A stretch of DNA of 64,000 bases from an uncultured bacterium (lineage in GTDB: Bacteria > Bacteroidota > Ignavibacteria > Kapaibacteriales > UBA4661). Below are positions 37,916 to 48,138 of the stretch, one piece after another. The stretch covers positions 14,184-78,183 of the forward strand of contig CALCNX010000069.1 in the NCBI GenBank assembly GCA_937899715.1, given 5' to 3'. The notes below the pieces were generated by a model that searched no databases, was not told the origin of the DNA, and saw only the letters and a program-made list of their open reading frames with translations. The position numbers and the translations under genes were made by a program. Each line of letters begins with the position of its first letter. Positions within the stretch are counted from its first letter, which is position 1.

Positions 37916-38659
37916 TCAATTTTCAGATGGATGAATGACAACTTGATTTTGCCAGCGAACATCCAGATATGCAGTTTGTTTGAACTTCGCGTGCGCCTGC
38001 TCGGTGTGATGCAGGAAAGCCGATATTCGGGCAATTTTTTGCTCTTTCTCATCGCTATTGCCGAACCGAATCGGTACCGGGCTTTCCGTGAAATGCAATG
38101 TCATCTCGCCATTGGGAACAATATCAATTTCTGATAATCCGCGATAAAGCGGAGCGTCTTGCTGTTGCAGGGTCGTCATGATAGCAAGGACTGATGCAAG
38201 TCTTACAGAATCAAGGCTACCACGCCCAAGCCCAGACAGTATTGGCAAATCCAGTACCACTTCTGTGAGCCGATAAGGAAGCAATCGCCCTTCTGCATCA
38301 ATATAGAACTGTTTGCCTTTGCTGACTACAAGCGCTATTGGCTTACGCTCTTCAATTGTTACGGTCAGTGCATCACTTGCGCCTAAAAAGACAGATACGC
38401 TTTTGACGAAAGGATGCTTCAGAATACGCAGTTCAATCTCAGCCGTGTTTACATCTCGGACAGCACGTGAGCTGGGCAACTTCACGAGGTCGAGAATTTC
38501 TTGTTGCCGTAGAAGGTTCGTTCCGACTACGCTCACGCGGCTGATATTGCGGCTGTGTTGCCAGCGAAGGGCAAGCACCCAAATAATGACCGCAAATACT
38601 ACGAACAGTAGTACAAAACGAAGCGAACCCGCTTTTTTGAAAACAGCAACAAAATCCAT
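37916..38659 (-). CDS. ftsQ: Cell division protein FtsQ/DivIB
   Basis: 247 residues from ATG 38659; the frame opens 15 codons earlier but MDFVAVFKKAG gives the usual short cytosolic tail. One membrane helix (residues about 14-33), then a POTRA domain (ISRVSVVGTNLLRQQEILDLV) and the beta domain (VTIEERKPIALVVSKGKQFYIDAEGRLLPY, LPILSG). It bridges early and late divisome proteins. No murC, murG or ftsW lies upstream, so this ftsQAZ block is detached from the usual dcw cluster within this window. Confidence 0.9.
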   Translation of the reverse strand: MDFVAVFKKAGSLRFVLLFVVFAVIIWVLALRWQHSRNISRVSVVGTNLLRQQEILDLVKLPSSRAVRDVNTAEIELRILKHPFVKSVSVFLGASDALTVTIEERKPIALVVSKGKQFYIDAEGRLLPYRLTEVVLDLPILSGLGRGSLDSVRLASVLAIMTTLQQQDAPLYRGLSEIDIVPNGEMTLHFTESPVPIRFGNSDEKEQKIARISAFLHHTEQAHAKFKQTAYLDVRWQNQVVIHPSEN

Positions 38660-38704
38660 AACCGCAACCTTATCTAATACGAAATGTATTAAAGGATACA
38701 GCAT

Positions 38705-39294
38705 GAAATATCGAACAAAACTAATTCAGGGGATTGTGCGAAATGGTACGCTATACAGACACAAGATGATTAATCTTCACATACGTTTTAAGAGGGGGCA
38801 ACTTTTTGTAGGTTGCTGGCGTATGATTCGATTGTGTCTCTCACCAAAGGTTCTCATGCACAAAAACTTTCCGATAAAATTATTCAGAAGGTCAATATTC
38901 TGAAAAAAACATCGGATACTGAGTTTGGCATTTATTTTGATAATTCTAAAAGAGTAGTATTTGGGCAATACCATCCTTTTGCCACAAGACAACAAAAACA
39001 TATTGAAGAATGCGTAAAGCGCTCTCAAATAATAGTGTGCGATCGTGTGGTATAGCGAGGAATTTCGCCGAGAAATGCAATTCTGCTGCGTATGCTGCGA
39101 CCGCAACAGGAAAGGCTATTTGTCTAAGCTAGCCGCAAGCTACAAGTCTTTGCGCTATTTTTCAAACTTTTTTTCGCTTTAACGATTTTTTTTCTTGCTC
39201 ATACTTCGTGTAACACTCTTTTTGATTCACCCACGACGATTTTGAGGAATACATCTGCTATTACTCTATCGCCTAAAAAGTACCAGGTATTCAA
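38705..39294. other. Non-coding gap of about 590 bp
   Basis: AT-rich region between divergent ftsQ and the Xer gene. Short open frames exist on both strands (plus 38813-39055 from TTG, minus 38777-39106) but they lack ribosome sites, conserved features and favourable composition. No tRNA or hairpin terminator is seen. It may simply hold the two divergent promoters plus degraded sequence. Confidence 0.6.
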
Positions 39295-40191
39295 ATGGAA
39301 TTTCGCGCCGTTCAACATCAGTTTTTGCTTTATTGTGAAACCGAGCGAGCATATTCACCGCTCACCGTCGAAACATATTCTTTTGCCTTAGACCGCTTTT
39401 GCGTCTATCTGCATGAGTTTTGTGGCGAAGTTCCTTCTGTGGAGACTATTCGCTCATCGGATATTCGTTCCTTCCCGGGCTGGCTTCACGACAAAGGGCA
39501 TAAGAACAATACTATTCGCAAATATCTTGCCGCGATGAAGTCCCTTTTCAAATTTGCCCTCAAGCGCGGATTTATTCCCAACAACCCTGCTTCTGCTATT
39601 CCTGCGCCCAAACGCGAGAAAAAATTGCCGAATTATTTACAACAAGACGAAGTCGCCCTGACAATGCAGCAATTCGACTGTTCAACGCCAAAAGGCATCC
39701 GCGACAAAGCAATTACCGAACTTCTGTATAGCTCCGGCTTACGGGTCAGCGAACTCACATCGCTCACAACAAATGCTTTCGATGAATATAACCGCACCGT
39801 GCGTGTGCTGGGCAAAGGCAAGAAAGAGCGGATTGTTCCTGTGGGTCGCGTTGCTATGGCGGCAATACAATCCTGGCTGTCGGTGCGCCCACAGTTTGTA
39901 TCGCCCGAAAGCGGTTCTGTGATGTTTCTTTCCGCAAAGGGGAATCCAATGACAGCTTCGCAGGTCTATAGCCTTGTTAAAAATGCCATGCAAACCACCA
40001 CCGAAGCTCGCCAAAAAAGCCCTCACGTGCTGCGCCATAGCTTTGCAACACATTTACTGGATAACGGTGCAGATATTTATGCCGTTAGCCAGATGCTTGG
40101 TCACGCATCGCTTTCGACCACTCAAGTCTATACCCATGTCTCCATTGAGCGCTTGAAAGATTCCTACAAGCAAGCGCACCCACGTTCCTAA
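39295..40191 (+). CDS. xerD: Tyrosine recombinase XerC/XerD
   Basis: 298 residues, the normal length for Xer recombinases that resolve chromosome dimers at dif. The N-terminal SAM-like domain (FLLYCETERAYSPLTVETYSFALDRF) is followed by the catalytic domain with Arg in LYSSGLRVSELTSL, Lys in VLGKGKKERIVPVG, His-x-x-Arg in PHVLRHSFATHLLDNGADI and His/Tyr in LGHASLSTTQVYTHV. All catalytic residues are present. The choice between XerC and XerD is not settled. It stands alone and shows no neighbours typical of an integron or phage. Confidence 0.92.
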   Translation: MEFRAVQHQFLLYCETERAYSPLTVETYSFALDRFCVYLHEFCGEVPSVETIRSSDIRSFPGWLHDKGHKNNTIRKYLAAMKSLFKFALKRGFIPNNPASAIPAPKREKKLPNYLQQDEVALTMQQFDCSTPKGIRDKAITELLYSSGLRVSELTSLTTNAFDEYNRTVRVLGKGKKERIVPVGRVAMAAIQSWLSVRPQFVSPESGSVMFLSAKGNPMTASQVYSLVKNAMQTTTEARQKSPHVLRHSFATHLLDNGADIYAVSQMLGHASLSTTQVYTHVSIERLKDSYKQAHPRS

Positions 40192-40461
40192 AAATGCTCA
40201 CCAAGAAGAAAAGTCCTCCAACGAAAAATTGCTTTCAAAGAAGTTGACAAAGAACGAGAAGTGTTCTATATTTACGCCAGAGAAATTTGATACTAAATGG
40301 CGCAGATATTGAAGACTATTACTTGTAGTCATAGTCAAAGAATGTGCCAGTCGGTTTTTACACAATATATTTATCTGGCAAACAAGATTATATCAGCCTT
40401 GGCAGCATATCGTCCATATCGAACCATTTCCGTACTCCATAGTAACAAGGTGTCTCAATAC

Positions 40462-42867
40462 ATGAATAATGTTTCATTTCTTGACAGTCTTGAGGATACC
40501 TCATTGCGTAGGAACCAAGTGCAAACGGCACGACGGTTTCCCTATTGGAGCGCTCTTTTGTGTATCATAGCTTTGCTTGCCACGTTCCGTCCTTGCCCAA
40601 GCACAGCTTCCCACCACGCGCTGTCTGGGCGTGCCATGTTGGATGAAGGGCTGTGGACGTTTGACAGTCCGCCACTGAAACTCCTTTTTGAGCGCTACAA
40701 ATTCACACCCACCAAAGAATGGCTTGATACGCTCCGGCTGGCATCGGTGCGTTTTACTACGGGGGGCGGTTCAGGAGCGTTTGTGAGCGCTCGTGGTTTG
40801 GTGATAACGAACCATCATGTTGTTTTGGAACAACTACAACGTCTTTCTACAAAGGAGCGCGATATTATCGCAGGTGGCTATACGGCAGCAACACAGGCAC
40901 AAGAGCTAAAATGTCCTGAAATGGAGTTGGACGTGCTCATCGAAATGGAAAACATCACTTCTCGGATGCTGCGTTTGGTTAAAAAGGGTATCGCCGATGA
41001 AGATCTCTTCGCCGCACGGCAAGCGGAAATACGTCACATAGAAGCAGAGAATACATCAGACCGCACCAATACTCGTGCTGAGGTTGTAACGCTCTATTCC
41101 GGTGGCGAATACTGGCTTTACCGCTATAAGCGATATACAGACGTGCGGCTGGTGGTAGCACCGGAGCTACAAGCTGCTAATTTTGGTGGTGATTATGACA
41201 ATTTTACCTACCCGCGTTATGCGCTGGACTTCGCGCTGGTGCGTGTGTATGAGCATGGGAAGCCGATTCCAAGTCCATACTACCTCAAATGGAAGACCAA
41301 AGGTTCCGTGCCTCGTGAACCCGTCTTTGTTGCTGGTTTTCCCGGCTCCACAAATCGTCTCAATACATATTCTCAGTTCGTCTTTAACCGCGATATTTTT
41401 TATCCTTTTATGCTGCGGCGCATCAATTCTATGTTGACAACGGCACGGCGCTATTCCGAGCGCGGCGTAGAGCAATCACGACGGGCTTTGGAAGACATTT
41501 TGAATGATGAAAACGCAAAGAAATCGCTCATTGGCGAGTATAAAGGCTTAATGGATAAAGCTATTGAAACGAAATGTCGCCAAAGTGAGAATGAATTACG
41601 GCAAAAAATTGCCTCTGACCGCGAACTGACAGGCTTGTACGGCAATGCGTGGGAAGCAATAGAACGCGTAGTACAAAAACAAGCCGTTATTTTCAAAGAA
41701 TATACCGCCACATTCTCTACACCGCTTGCCGACATCGCTTTTAGTATTATTCGCTATGCGCTAGAGAAAGAAAGTATGAGTCCGGCGAGTGTTAGCGCCG
41801 ACAAGTCGGCGGACAAAAAAACTCCTGAAAAATCACTCGCTGCTGATAAGACCGTTAAAAAAGAGCTATTAGAAGAACTTCGTTCGCAAAGTCTTAGCCC
41901 CATAGCAATTGCACTTGATTACGAAGAAGTGCGTCTTGCAGGGGAATTAGAGTTTTTACTTTCAGAACTAAGCGCCGGAGACCCTTTTGTGCGTAGTATG
42001 CTTGGCGAAGGCAGTATTTTGCGTGCACCCGCAGACGTAGCTCGTGATGCTATTCGGGGAACACATCTGACGGATATTGCTTTTCGTAAAACGCTTTTAG
42101 ATGGCGGGCGCAAAGCCATTGAGCGCTCCACCGACCCGATGATTGTGTTTATGCGCAAACTTGTTCCACTCTGGCTGGAACGTGAAGAATATCATCGCAA
42201 TAACATTCAAGCTCCACTTGCTGTGTCATTAGAGAAAATAGCCCTTGCCCGGTTTGCCGTTTATGGTAAAAGCGCTTATCCCGATGCCAATTTTTCCTTG
42301 CGTCTGAGCGTGGGCACAGTGCAAGGGTACGGCATGAACGGTACGCTTGCGCCCTCACAGACCACGCTCTACGGCTTGTTCGACCGTGCGGCGAGTTTTG
42401 CTGCCAGCGACGTTGCCTCAGATTTTATGCTGCCTTCACGTTTGGCAACGAATAGAGAAGCACCACATCGTGACAGAATACCACTTGCAACGCCCGTTAA
42501 TTTCGTCACGACCTGTGATATTGTTGGCGGTAATTCCGGTTCGCCGCTTGTCAATAGAAATCTTGAATTTGTGGGGTTGGTATTCGATGGGAATATTGAG
42601 AGTCTATCGGGTCGATTTGTCTATAATGAAGAAGCTGGGCGGACGCTCTGCGTTCATCCCACGTTTATCATCGAAGCGTTGCGCAAATTGTACAATGCAG
42701 GAAATACGGCTGACGAACTTGAAGGTATCAAGCCAACTCCGCCTGTCCCGGAAACAAAACCCTCCGATTCCAAGCCGTCTGACAAAAATCTTGACAAAGT
42801 GCCCGAAAAAAGATCTGGTAAAGCCGATGAATCAAAGCCACCACGCGAGACGGTACGAAACCCTTAA
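40462..42867 (+). CDS. S46-family dipeptidyl-peptidase (DPP7/DPP11 type)
   Basis: 801 residues from ATG 40462; the frame is open from ATG 40297, but the shorter start places the hydrophobic leader (YWSALLCIIALLATF) near residues 28-42. S46 peptidases release dipeptides from the N-terminus of peptides in the periplasm. Trypsin-like triad: His in ITNHHV, Asp in the block GGDYDNFTYPRYALDF, and Ser692 in VGGNSGSP. The segment GLVFDGN has Gly where DPP11 enzymes have Arg, so a hydrophobic (DPP7-like) preference is inferred. The family PRH is PRY here, and a charged Lys/Pro/Ser tail of about 45 residues is unusual. Confidence 0.9.
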   Translation: MNNVSFLDSLEDTSLRRNQVQTARRFPYWSALLCIIALLATFRPCPSTASHHALSGRAMLDEGLWTFDSPPLKLLFERYKFTPTKEWLDTLRLASVRFTTGGGSGAFVSARGLVITNHHVVLEQLQRLSTKERDIIAGGYTAATQAQELKCPEMELDVLIEMENITSRMLRLVKKGIADEDLFAARQAEIRHIEAENTSDRTNTRAEVVTLYSGGEYWLYRYKRYTDVRLVVAPELQAANFGGDYDNFTYPRYALDFALVRVYEHGKPIPSPYYLKWKTKGSVPREPVFVAGFPGSTNRLNTYSQFVFNRDIFYPFMLRRINSMLTTARRYSERGVEQSRRALEDILNDENAKKSLIGEYKGLMDKAIETKCRQSENELRQKIASDRELTGLYGNAWEAIERVVQKQAVIFKEYTATFSTPLADIAFSIIRYALEKESMSPASVSADKSADKKTPEKSLAADKTVKKELLEELRSQSLSPIAIALDYEEVRLAGELEFLLSELSAGDPFVRSMLGEGSILRAPADVARDAIRGTHLTDIAFRKTLLDGGRKAIERSTDPMIVFMRKLVPLWLEREEYHRNNIQAPLAVSLEKIALARFAVYGKSAYPDANFSLRLSVGTVQGYGMNGTLAPSQTTLYGLFDRAASFAASDVASDFMLPSRLATNREAPHRDRIPLATPVNFVTTCDIVGGNSGSPLVNRNLEFVGLVFDGNIESLSGRFVYNEEAGRTLCVHPTFIIEALRKLYNAGNTADELEGIKPTPPVPETKPSDSKPSDKNLDKVPEKRSGKADESKPPRETVRNP

Positions 42868-43129
42868 CTGATAATTTCCCTTTTTCTCGACAATTTCTTG
42901 GGCAGATTTTTCAGACAATTATTGAGTACAGCCCGCACAAATGCTATCTCCACATCAACAAGAAATTTCGAGTGAGGAATTTCATAAGTTTGGCATGGAA
43001 AATGTAGGTTTTACTACGATTTCTCTGTATATTTCCAAGCGCTAGTTACACGCAAGCCGCAGCGCATAGCAAATATGCACCGTTGTCGTTATTTCTTTCC
43101 ATCATCTTTCACTCTTCGGTACGGAGAAT

Positions 43130-45031
43130 ATGAGCGCCCCAGTTTCCTCACCTACTCACGGCGCACCGCGTCGCAGCATTGACATCGCAACGCTTGGTGC
43201 CATTGGACAGAGCATTACTGCCAGTCTTGACCTCGAAACTATTCTTACCACTGTGCATAAAAGCGTTGAAGAGCTAATGCAGGCAGATATTTTCGGTATT
43301 GCGATTTACCGTGAATGGGGTGAAATCGAGTATCAATACTATATTGAGGGCGGAAAATTTGAGTATATGCCCTCGGCGATCATGGAAGAAAAAAATAGCT
43401 TTGCCGTATGGGCAATTGACCATAGCAAAGAAGTTGTCGTACAGAATTATGCTGACGAATATAAAAACTATGTAGAAGTGCTCCGTCCTGAGGAGACCAA
43501 AGCGCCATCGCAAATGTATTTTCCGCTCATTGCTAAGAATCAGTCAATAGGTCTGCTCACGGTGCAAGCATTTGAGCCATCGGCATATGAAGAAATTCAT
43601 ATCGGAATTCTCAAGACAATTGCCTCATACGCGGCGGTAGCTATTGATAACCTCAATTCCTACTCGCGTCTTGCCAATGCAGCCGCCGAAATGGAAGTGA
43701 TGAATCACAGCTTGCGCGACCTCAACGACAAAATGCAGAAAATTAATCAAGATATTTCTACGCTGAGTTCGATGGGGCAGAAAATCACCTCCACGCTGGA
43801 CTACGAGACTATTTTGAGCGCAATGTATCAAAGCGTTTGCGAATTGCTCGACGTTTCGACCTTTGGCTTAGGCGTAGCGCGTGATGCGGACAATACCATT
43901 GAGTATTTGCTTTTTATGGTCAATGGGCACCAAAGTTACCACGTGCCGATTTCACTGGATGATGATACGAGTCTTGCCGTCAAAAGCATGAACGAGCGTA
44001 TAGAAATTGTTATGAATAATGTCCCGGACGAATACAAGCAATACGTTCCGCGCCTTCGTGCTGAAGAAGCACACGCCCGGTCGCTCGTTTATTTCCCACT
44101 TGTTGTGAAAAATCGCGCTGTCGGGGTCTTGACCGTACAAAGCGGCAATGCCAATTCTTACTCGAAGTATCAAATTGACATGATGCGCACGATTGCTACG
44201 TACGCAGCAACGGCAATTGACAATATCTATGCGTACTCGTACTTGGCAACAGCTTTTGCCGAGACCGAAAGCACACGTGCGGAAATCACACAGTTGAATA
44301 AGCACTTGGTAGAACTTGACAATGAGAAAAATGAGTTTTTAGGCATTGTGGCGCACGATTTGAAAAATCCGCTTTCCGGTATTAGAATGTTGGCGAAGGT
44401 CTTGCATGATGAATACTCCAGCATCAGCAAAGAAGAAATACAGGAACTTTCCAATGATATTTTGAATTCTGCCGGACGGATGTTTGAGCTTATCACGAAC
44501 CTTCTGGACATCAATGCCATTGAGCGCGGTGCAATTAAGGTTTATCTCTGCGATTTCGATTTTGCGATGATTGTCAATGCGCTGTGCGAAAATTACCAGC
44601 AACGTGCCCATGCGAAAGATATTAAACTTAATTTTGAAGTGGAAGAAGGTTTGCGTTATACCTTTGCCGACCAGAACGCGACGATTCAAGTATTGGATAA
44701 CCTTATTTCTAATGCTGTCAAATACTCACCGCACAATAAAAATGTTTGGGTGCGCTGCACCATGAATGGCTTGAAAAAAGTGCGTTGTGAGGTTAAAGAT
44801 GAAGGTCCCGGATTAACAGAAGAGGATAAAGCAAAACTTTTTGGTAAATTTGCACGACTCTCTGCGCAACCAACCGGTGGCGAACATTCGACCGGCTTAG
44901 GTTTGTCCATCGTTAAAAAGATGGCAGAAGCTATGGGCGGCACGGTTTGGTGCGAGAGTGAGTACGGGCATGGAGCTTCGTTTTTTGTGGAACTTCCCGC
45001 AACAGAAGATGAGGAACTACCACATTCGTAG
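43130..45031 (+). CDS. GAF-GAF sensor histidine kinase
   Basis: 633 residues, start with GGAG upstream. Two tandem GAF domains (about residues 20-190 and 215-375), similar to each other (both contain LDxETILxxxxxSVxEL), sense a small ligand or redox state in the cytosol. A short helix leads to the dimerisation domain with the phosphorylated His409 in VAHDLKNPLSG, then the ATPase domain with Asn528 (DNLISNAVKYSP), DEGPGLT and GEHSTGLGLSIVKKM. There is no membrane segment and no response regulator next to it, so its partner is elsewhere. Confidence 0.92.
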   Translation: MSAPVSSPTHGAPRRSIDIATLGAIGQSITASLDLETILTTVHKSVEELMQADIFGIAIYREWGEIEYQYYIEGGKFEYMPSAIMEEKNSFAVWAIDHSKEVVVQNYADEYKNYVEVLRPEETKAPSQMYFPLIAKNQSIGLLTVQAFEPSAYEEIHIGILKTIASYAAVAIDNLNSYSRLANAAAEMEVMNHSLRDLNDKMQKINQDISTLSSMGQKITSTLDYETILSAMYQSVCELLDVSTFGLGVARDADNTIEYLLFMVNGHQSYHVPISLDDDTSLAVKSMNERIEIVMNNVPDEYKQYVPRLRAEEAHARSLVYFPLVVKNRAVGVLTVQSGNANSYSKYQIDMMRTIATYAATAIDNIYAYSYLATAFAETESTRAEITQLNKHLVELDNEKNEFLGIVAHDLKNPLSGIRMLAKVLHDEYSSISKEEIQELSNDILNSAGRMFELITNLLDINAIERGAIKVYLCDFDFAMIVNALCENYQQRAHAKDIKLNFEVEEGLRYTFADQNATIQVLDNLISNAVKYSPHNKNVWVRCTMNGLKKVRCEVKDEGPGLTEEDKAKLFGKFARLSAQPTGGEHSTGLGLSIVKKMAEAMGGTVWCESEYGHGASFFVELPATEDEELPHS

Positions 45032-45086
45032 CCGATTGTCCGCATAAATACATTTCTTTATTAAATTTTTCCGTGATTGCTGTATT

Positions 45087-45869
45087 ATGTTCTTTTCGCA
45101 TCTTCTCCTCGTGTCATTCTACCGCCACGCACGACTTCTATCCACTATCACATTAGTCTGTGTCGCACTTTTTGCCAGCTTTTCTTTGACCGCTTGTTTC
45201 TCGACCGACCCTGCGCTGGATACATCGGGAGACCTGATTATCGTTGATAAGGTCATTGGTACCGGTGCGACCGTTTCGATTGATACTAATATTGTAACTC
45301 AAGTAGATGTTGTGCTGAGCGAAAGACTTGCAAACGGTACTGTCACACGTTCAACAGTAGCTACCAAACTCTTGGTAGATAATTTTACAGGCACTCCGAC
45401 CGTAGGATTGGATATGGGGTTGCGCGGTATGCGTGTTGGCAGCACTCGTACTATTACCGTCCCGCCACGCTTAGGCTATTTGAATCATCAACAAGGAAGT
45501 GTGCCTCCGAATTCTACCATCATTTACGACGTAACACTGAACAAAACTGAGGTCTTTGTCAAAGAAGACCTTGTTGTGGGTACAGGGGATTCTGCAAAGT
45601 ATAACAGCACTGTCAATGTTACCTATACTGGTCGCTTACTGAACGGTAATTATTTTGATGCTACAACCGCTGGAGCTACGTTCTCCTTCCGACTTGGTGC
45701 AAATTCCGTCATTCGCGGCTGGGATGTTGGCGTTTTGAATATGCGCGTAGGCGGGAAGCGCCGTTTAATTATCCCGTCTTTGCTTGGGTATGGCGCAACG
45801 GCGCAAGGGAAAATTCCCGCAAACTCAACCCTTATTTTCGAGATAGAACTGATTAGCCTCACGCAGTAA
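45087..45869 (+). CDS. Lipoprotein with two FKBP-type peptidyl-prolyl isomerase domains
   Basis: 260 residues. Signal ending in SFSLTAC predicts lipidation. The first FKBP-like domain (residues about 45-145) keeps the GLDMGLRGMRVGSTRTITVPPRLGY block but has lost the usual early VxVxYxG motif, so it may be degenerate. The second (about 150-260) is complete: VNVTYTGRLLNGNYFDA, VIRGWDVGVLNMRVGGKRRLIIPSLLGYG and IPANSTLIFEIELI. It should aid folding of exported proteins in the periplasm. It precedes the DUF58 gene by 44 bp. Confidence 0.88.
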   Translation: MFFSHLLLVSFYRHARLLSTITLVCVALFASFSLTACFSTDPALDTSGDLIIVDKVIGTGATVSIDTNIVTQVDVVLSERLANGTVTRSTVATKLLVDNFTGTPTVGLDMGLRGMRVGSTRTITVPPRLGYLNHQQGSVPPNSTIIYDVTLNKTEVFVKEDLVVGTGDSAKYNSTVNVTYTGRLLNGNYFDATTAGATFSFRLGANSVIRGWDVGVLNMRVGGKRRLIIPSLLGYGATAQGKIPANSTLIFEIELISLTQ

Positions 45870-45913
45870 TCTGGTGTCGATAAATATCAGTAACTGTTTT
45901 ACAGTGATAAAGT

Positions 45914-46789
45914 ATGGAAGCATCCGAACTCCTCAAGAAAGTACGCCGCATTGAGATAAAGACACGCGGTCTGTCGAACCAGATTTTTTCCGGTGAATAC
46001 CACAGTGCTTTCAAAGGGCGCGGAATGGCGTTCAGCGAGGTACGGCAGTACCAGCCCGGCGACGATGTACGGACGATAGATTGGAACGTAACAGCCCGCT
46101 TCAATGAGCCATTCGTAAAAGTCTTCGAGGAAGAGCGCGAGCTAACGGTGATGCTTGTGGTGGACGTAAGCGCCTCGAAAGATTTTGGCACAAGCAAGCA
46201 ATTCAAAAAAGATTTGGTAACGGAACTTTGTGCGGTCTTGTCGTTCTCAGCTATTCAGAACAACGACAAAATCGGGCTAATTTTTTTTAGCGACTGCATT
46301 GAAAAATTTATTCCGCCCAAAAAGGGGAAATCGCATATTCTGCGCATTATTCGTGAACTGATTGAATTTACACCGCAGCATAACAGCACAAATATTGCAG
46401 AGGCGCTTCAATACTTGACCAGTGCCATCAAAAAACGGAGCATTGCTTTTGTCATTTCTGATTTTTTAGATTCTAATTTTGAAACGCCTTTGCGCATTGC
46501 CGCAAAGAAGCACGATCTTGTAGCAATTCGTATTTTCGACGAGCGCGAAGCAACCTTGCCGGACGTAGGACTGATGCGTGTTCGGGATGCCGAGAACGGC
46601 AGCACGGCATGGATAGACACTGCCAATCCTGAAACCCGTGCACGCTACCGCTCGTGGTGGACCAATCACGAAATGACGCTTGCCACCGCCTTTGCACGAA
46701 GTGGAGTGGATGTCGTGCGCATAGGGACTGCTGAATCATACATTACCCCCTTACGCACTTTTTTCAAGGCTCGCGAACAAAAACGCTAA
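45914..46789 (+). CDS. DUF58 (VWA-like) protein
   Basis: 291 residues with the DUF58 core: IFSGEYHSAFKGRGMAFSEVRQYQPGDDVRTIDWNVTAR, followed by a von Willebrand A-type fold in which LMLVVDVSASKDFG provides a DxSxS metal site. The family usually pairs with a MoxR ATPase for metal insertion or complex assembly, or acts in envelope maintenance; no moxR gene is adjacent here. No signal peptide, so cytosolic. It starts 44 bp after the FKBP gene. Confidence 0.88.
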   Translation: MEASELLKKVRRIEIKTRGLSNQIFSGEYHSAFKGRGMAFSEVRQYQPGDDVRTIDWNVTARFNEPFVKVFEEERELTVMLVVDVSASKDFGTSKQFKKDLVTELCAVLSFSAIQNNDKIGLIFFSDCIEKFIPPKKGKSHILRIIRELIEFTPQHNSTNIAEALQYLTSAIKKRSIAFVISDFLDSNFETPLRIAAKKHDLVAIRIFDEREATLPDVGLMRVRDAENGSTAWIDTANPETRARYRSWWTNHEMTLATAFARSGVDVVRIGTAESYITPLRTFFKAREQKR

Positions 46790-47052
46790 CGATAATTTTT
46801 TGTATAGTGCCAGATTCTATAAGGCTTTCAGAGTGTGCTTGCGTTCAATTATCAATGCCTTCGTGTAAAGCAATGAGAACTTTTACCGTTTACCCCAAAA
46901 ATATGTCGTTTCGCCCCAAACTTGTTGCGCATCTCCTAAAGAAAAACGATTTTTGTACAAGTAGCCTGACAATAAAAGCTACACAGATTGAAAAAACTTT
47001 TGATAAAACATTTTCATTTTTCACAACAAATTTATTCCTAGGAGTTGTCATC

Positions 47053-47994
47053 ATGACACGCACATTCAAACAAACCCTCGCTTTTGCATTGGCAATCGCC
47101 ATTATGCTTCCAGTCTTGGCTATGGCTCAAGGCGATGAAATCTTCAAAGTGATTGCTTGCAAAGGCAAAATCACCTTACAGCGCACCAAAAAACCTGTCA
47201 ACGTCGGTTCCGGCTTGAACTCCGCTGACCAACTGCGCATGGAAGGACCTGTGTATCTGGGCTTGGTTCACAAAAGCGGCAAAGCGATTGAACTTCGCAG
47301 CGAAGGCATCATTGTTATTTCCGATCTTTTGAAACAAGTTTCCTCAAAATCAACAGGTATGGACAAACTTGTGGGTTTTGTTGTGAATTCGGTCAAAGGT
47401 GCTGAAGAAGGTAAAAACATTAAGAGCGCAAGCGTTGAGATGTCGCTGAACGTCAACAAACTCCGCCTTATCTCACCTCGCACAACCAAAACCATTGACG
47501 ACGAGATGACCTTTACATGGAATGGTTCTGTGGATGGCAAACCGGCAAACTATCTCTTCACGATTACCGACGCGAATCAAAACGTCCGCTTCAAAAAAGA
47601 ATTGACCGAAACACAACTTGCTGTCAATCTGAAATCGTTGAACCTTGAGAAAGATCGTTGCTACTACTGGAGCGTTACCCAAACCAACGCACAAGTACTG
47701 TCTATCGAGAGCTATTGCCTCTACTTGGTAAACGATGCAGAGACAGCTTCTCTTAGCGGACAGCTTCAAACCTTGCGTCAAGAGCAAGGCGCTCAACCAA
47801 ACGCACTCGACAAACTTATGCTCGGTGCTTTCTATGAGCAAAATGGTCTTACCTACCGCGCTATGACGGCATATAAAGATGCAGCAGCTATCGGTGGCGA
47901 TGTAGAAATTTTCAACGATTCCTACCGCGAGTTCCTCCGTCGCACGGGTGTTGACTACGAGACCATGAAATTGATGGTTAAAGAGCAGAAGTAA
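47053..47994 (+). CDS. Exported FecR-like protein
   Basis: 313 residues from ATG 47053, which has AGGAG upstream; the frame is open from 46807 but that part has no protein features. Signal peptide ends in LAMAQ. Residues about 25-85 resemble a FecR domain (IACKGKITLQRTKKPVNVGSGL then LGLVHKSGKAIELRSEGI), followed by a fibronectin-like strand region (FTWNGSVDGKPANYLFTI) and a helical, TPR-like end (LGAFYEQNGLTYRAMTAYKDAA). FecR-like domains of this sort sit in the periplasm. A similar mix occurs with CHASE2 proteins in other phyla, but here the CHASE2 gene is 12 kb away. A strong terminator follows. Confidence 0.75.
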   Translation: MTRTFKQTLAFALAIAIMLPVLAMAQGDEIFKVIACKGKITLQRTKKPVNVGSGLNSADQLRMEGPVYLGLVHKSGKAIELRSEGIIVISDLLKQVSSKSTGMDKLVGFVVNSVKGAEEGKNIKSASVEMSLNVNKLRLISPRTTKTIDDEMTFTWNGSVDGKPANYLFTITDANQNVRFKKELTETQLAVNLKSLNLEKDRCYYWSVTQTNAQVLSIESYCLYLVNDAETASLSGQLQTLRQEQGAQPNALDKLMLGAFYEQNGLTYRAMTAYKDAAAIGGDVEIFNDSYREFLRRTGVDYETMKLMVKEQK

Positions 47995-48050
47995 ATAAAT
48001 GCAAAGATTATGTTTCTGAGCAATAGGCTCGGAAAACCATAGATACAAAC

Positions 48051-48087
48051 AGAAGCGTTACGAACTACAAGAGTTTGTAACGCTTCT
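48051..48087 (+). terminator. Terminator of the FecR-like gene
   Basis: A 16-bp nearly perfect stem (48051-48066 with 48072-48087, one weak pair) and a 5-nt loop, followed by GGCTTTTT. Confidence 0.88.
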
Positions 48088-48138
48088 GGCTTTTTGGAGT
48101 CATTGCTGAGAAGATGTGCCGATACGAAATGAAATATG

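Noticed and set aside
38813..39055. 80-residue plus-strand frame between ftsQ and the Xer gene
   Set aside because: Starts only at TTG, lacks a ribosome site and recognisable features; treated as non-coding.
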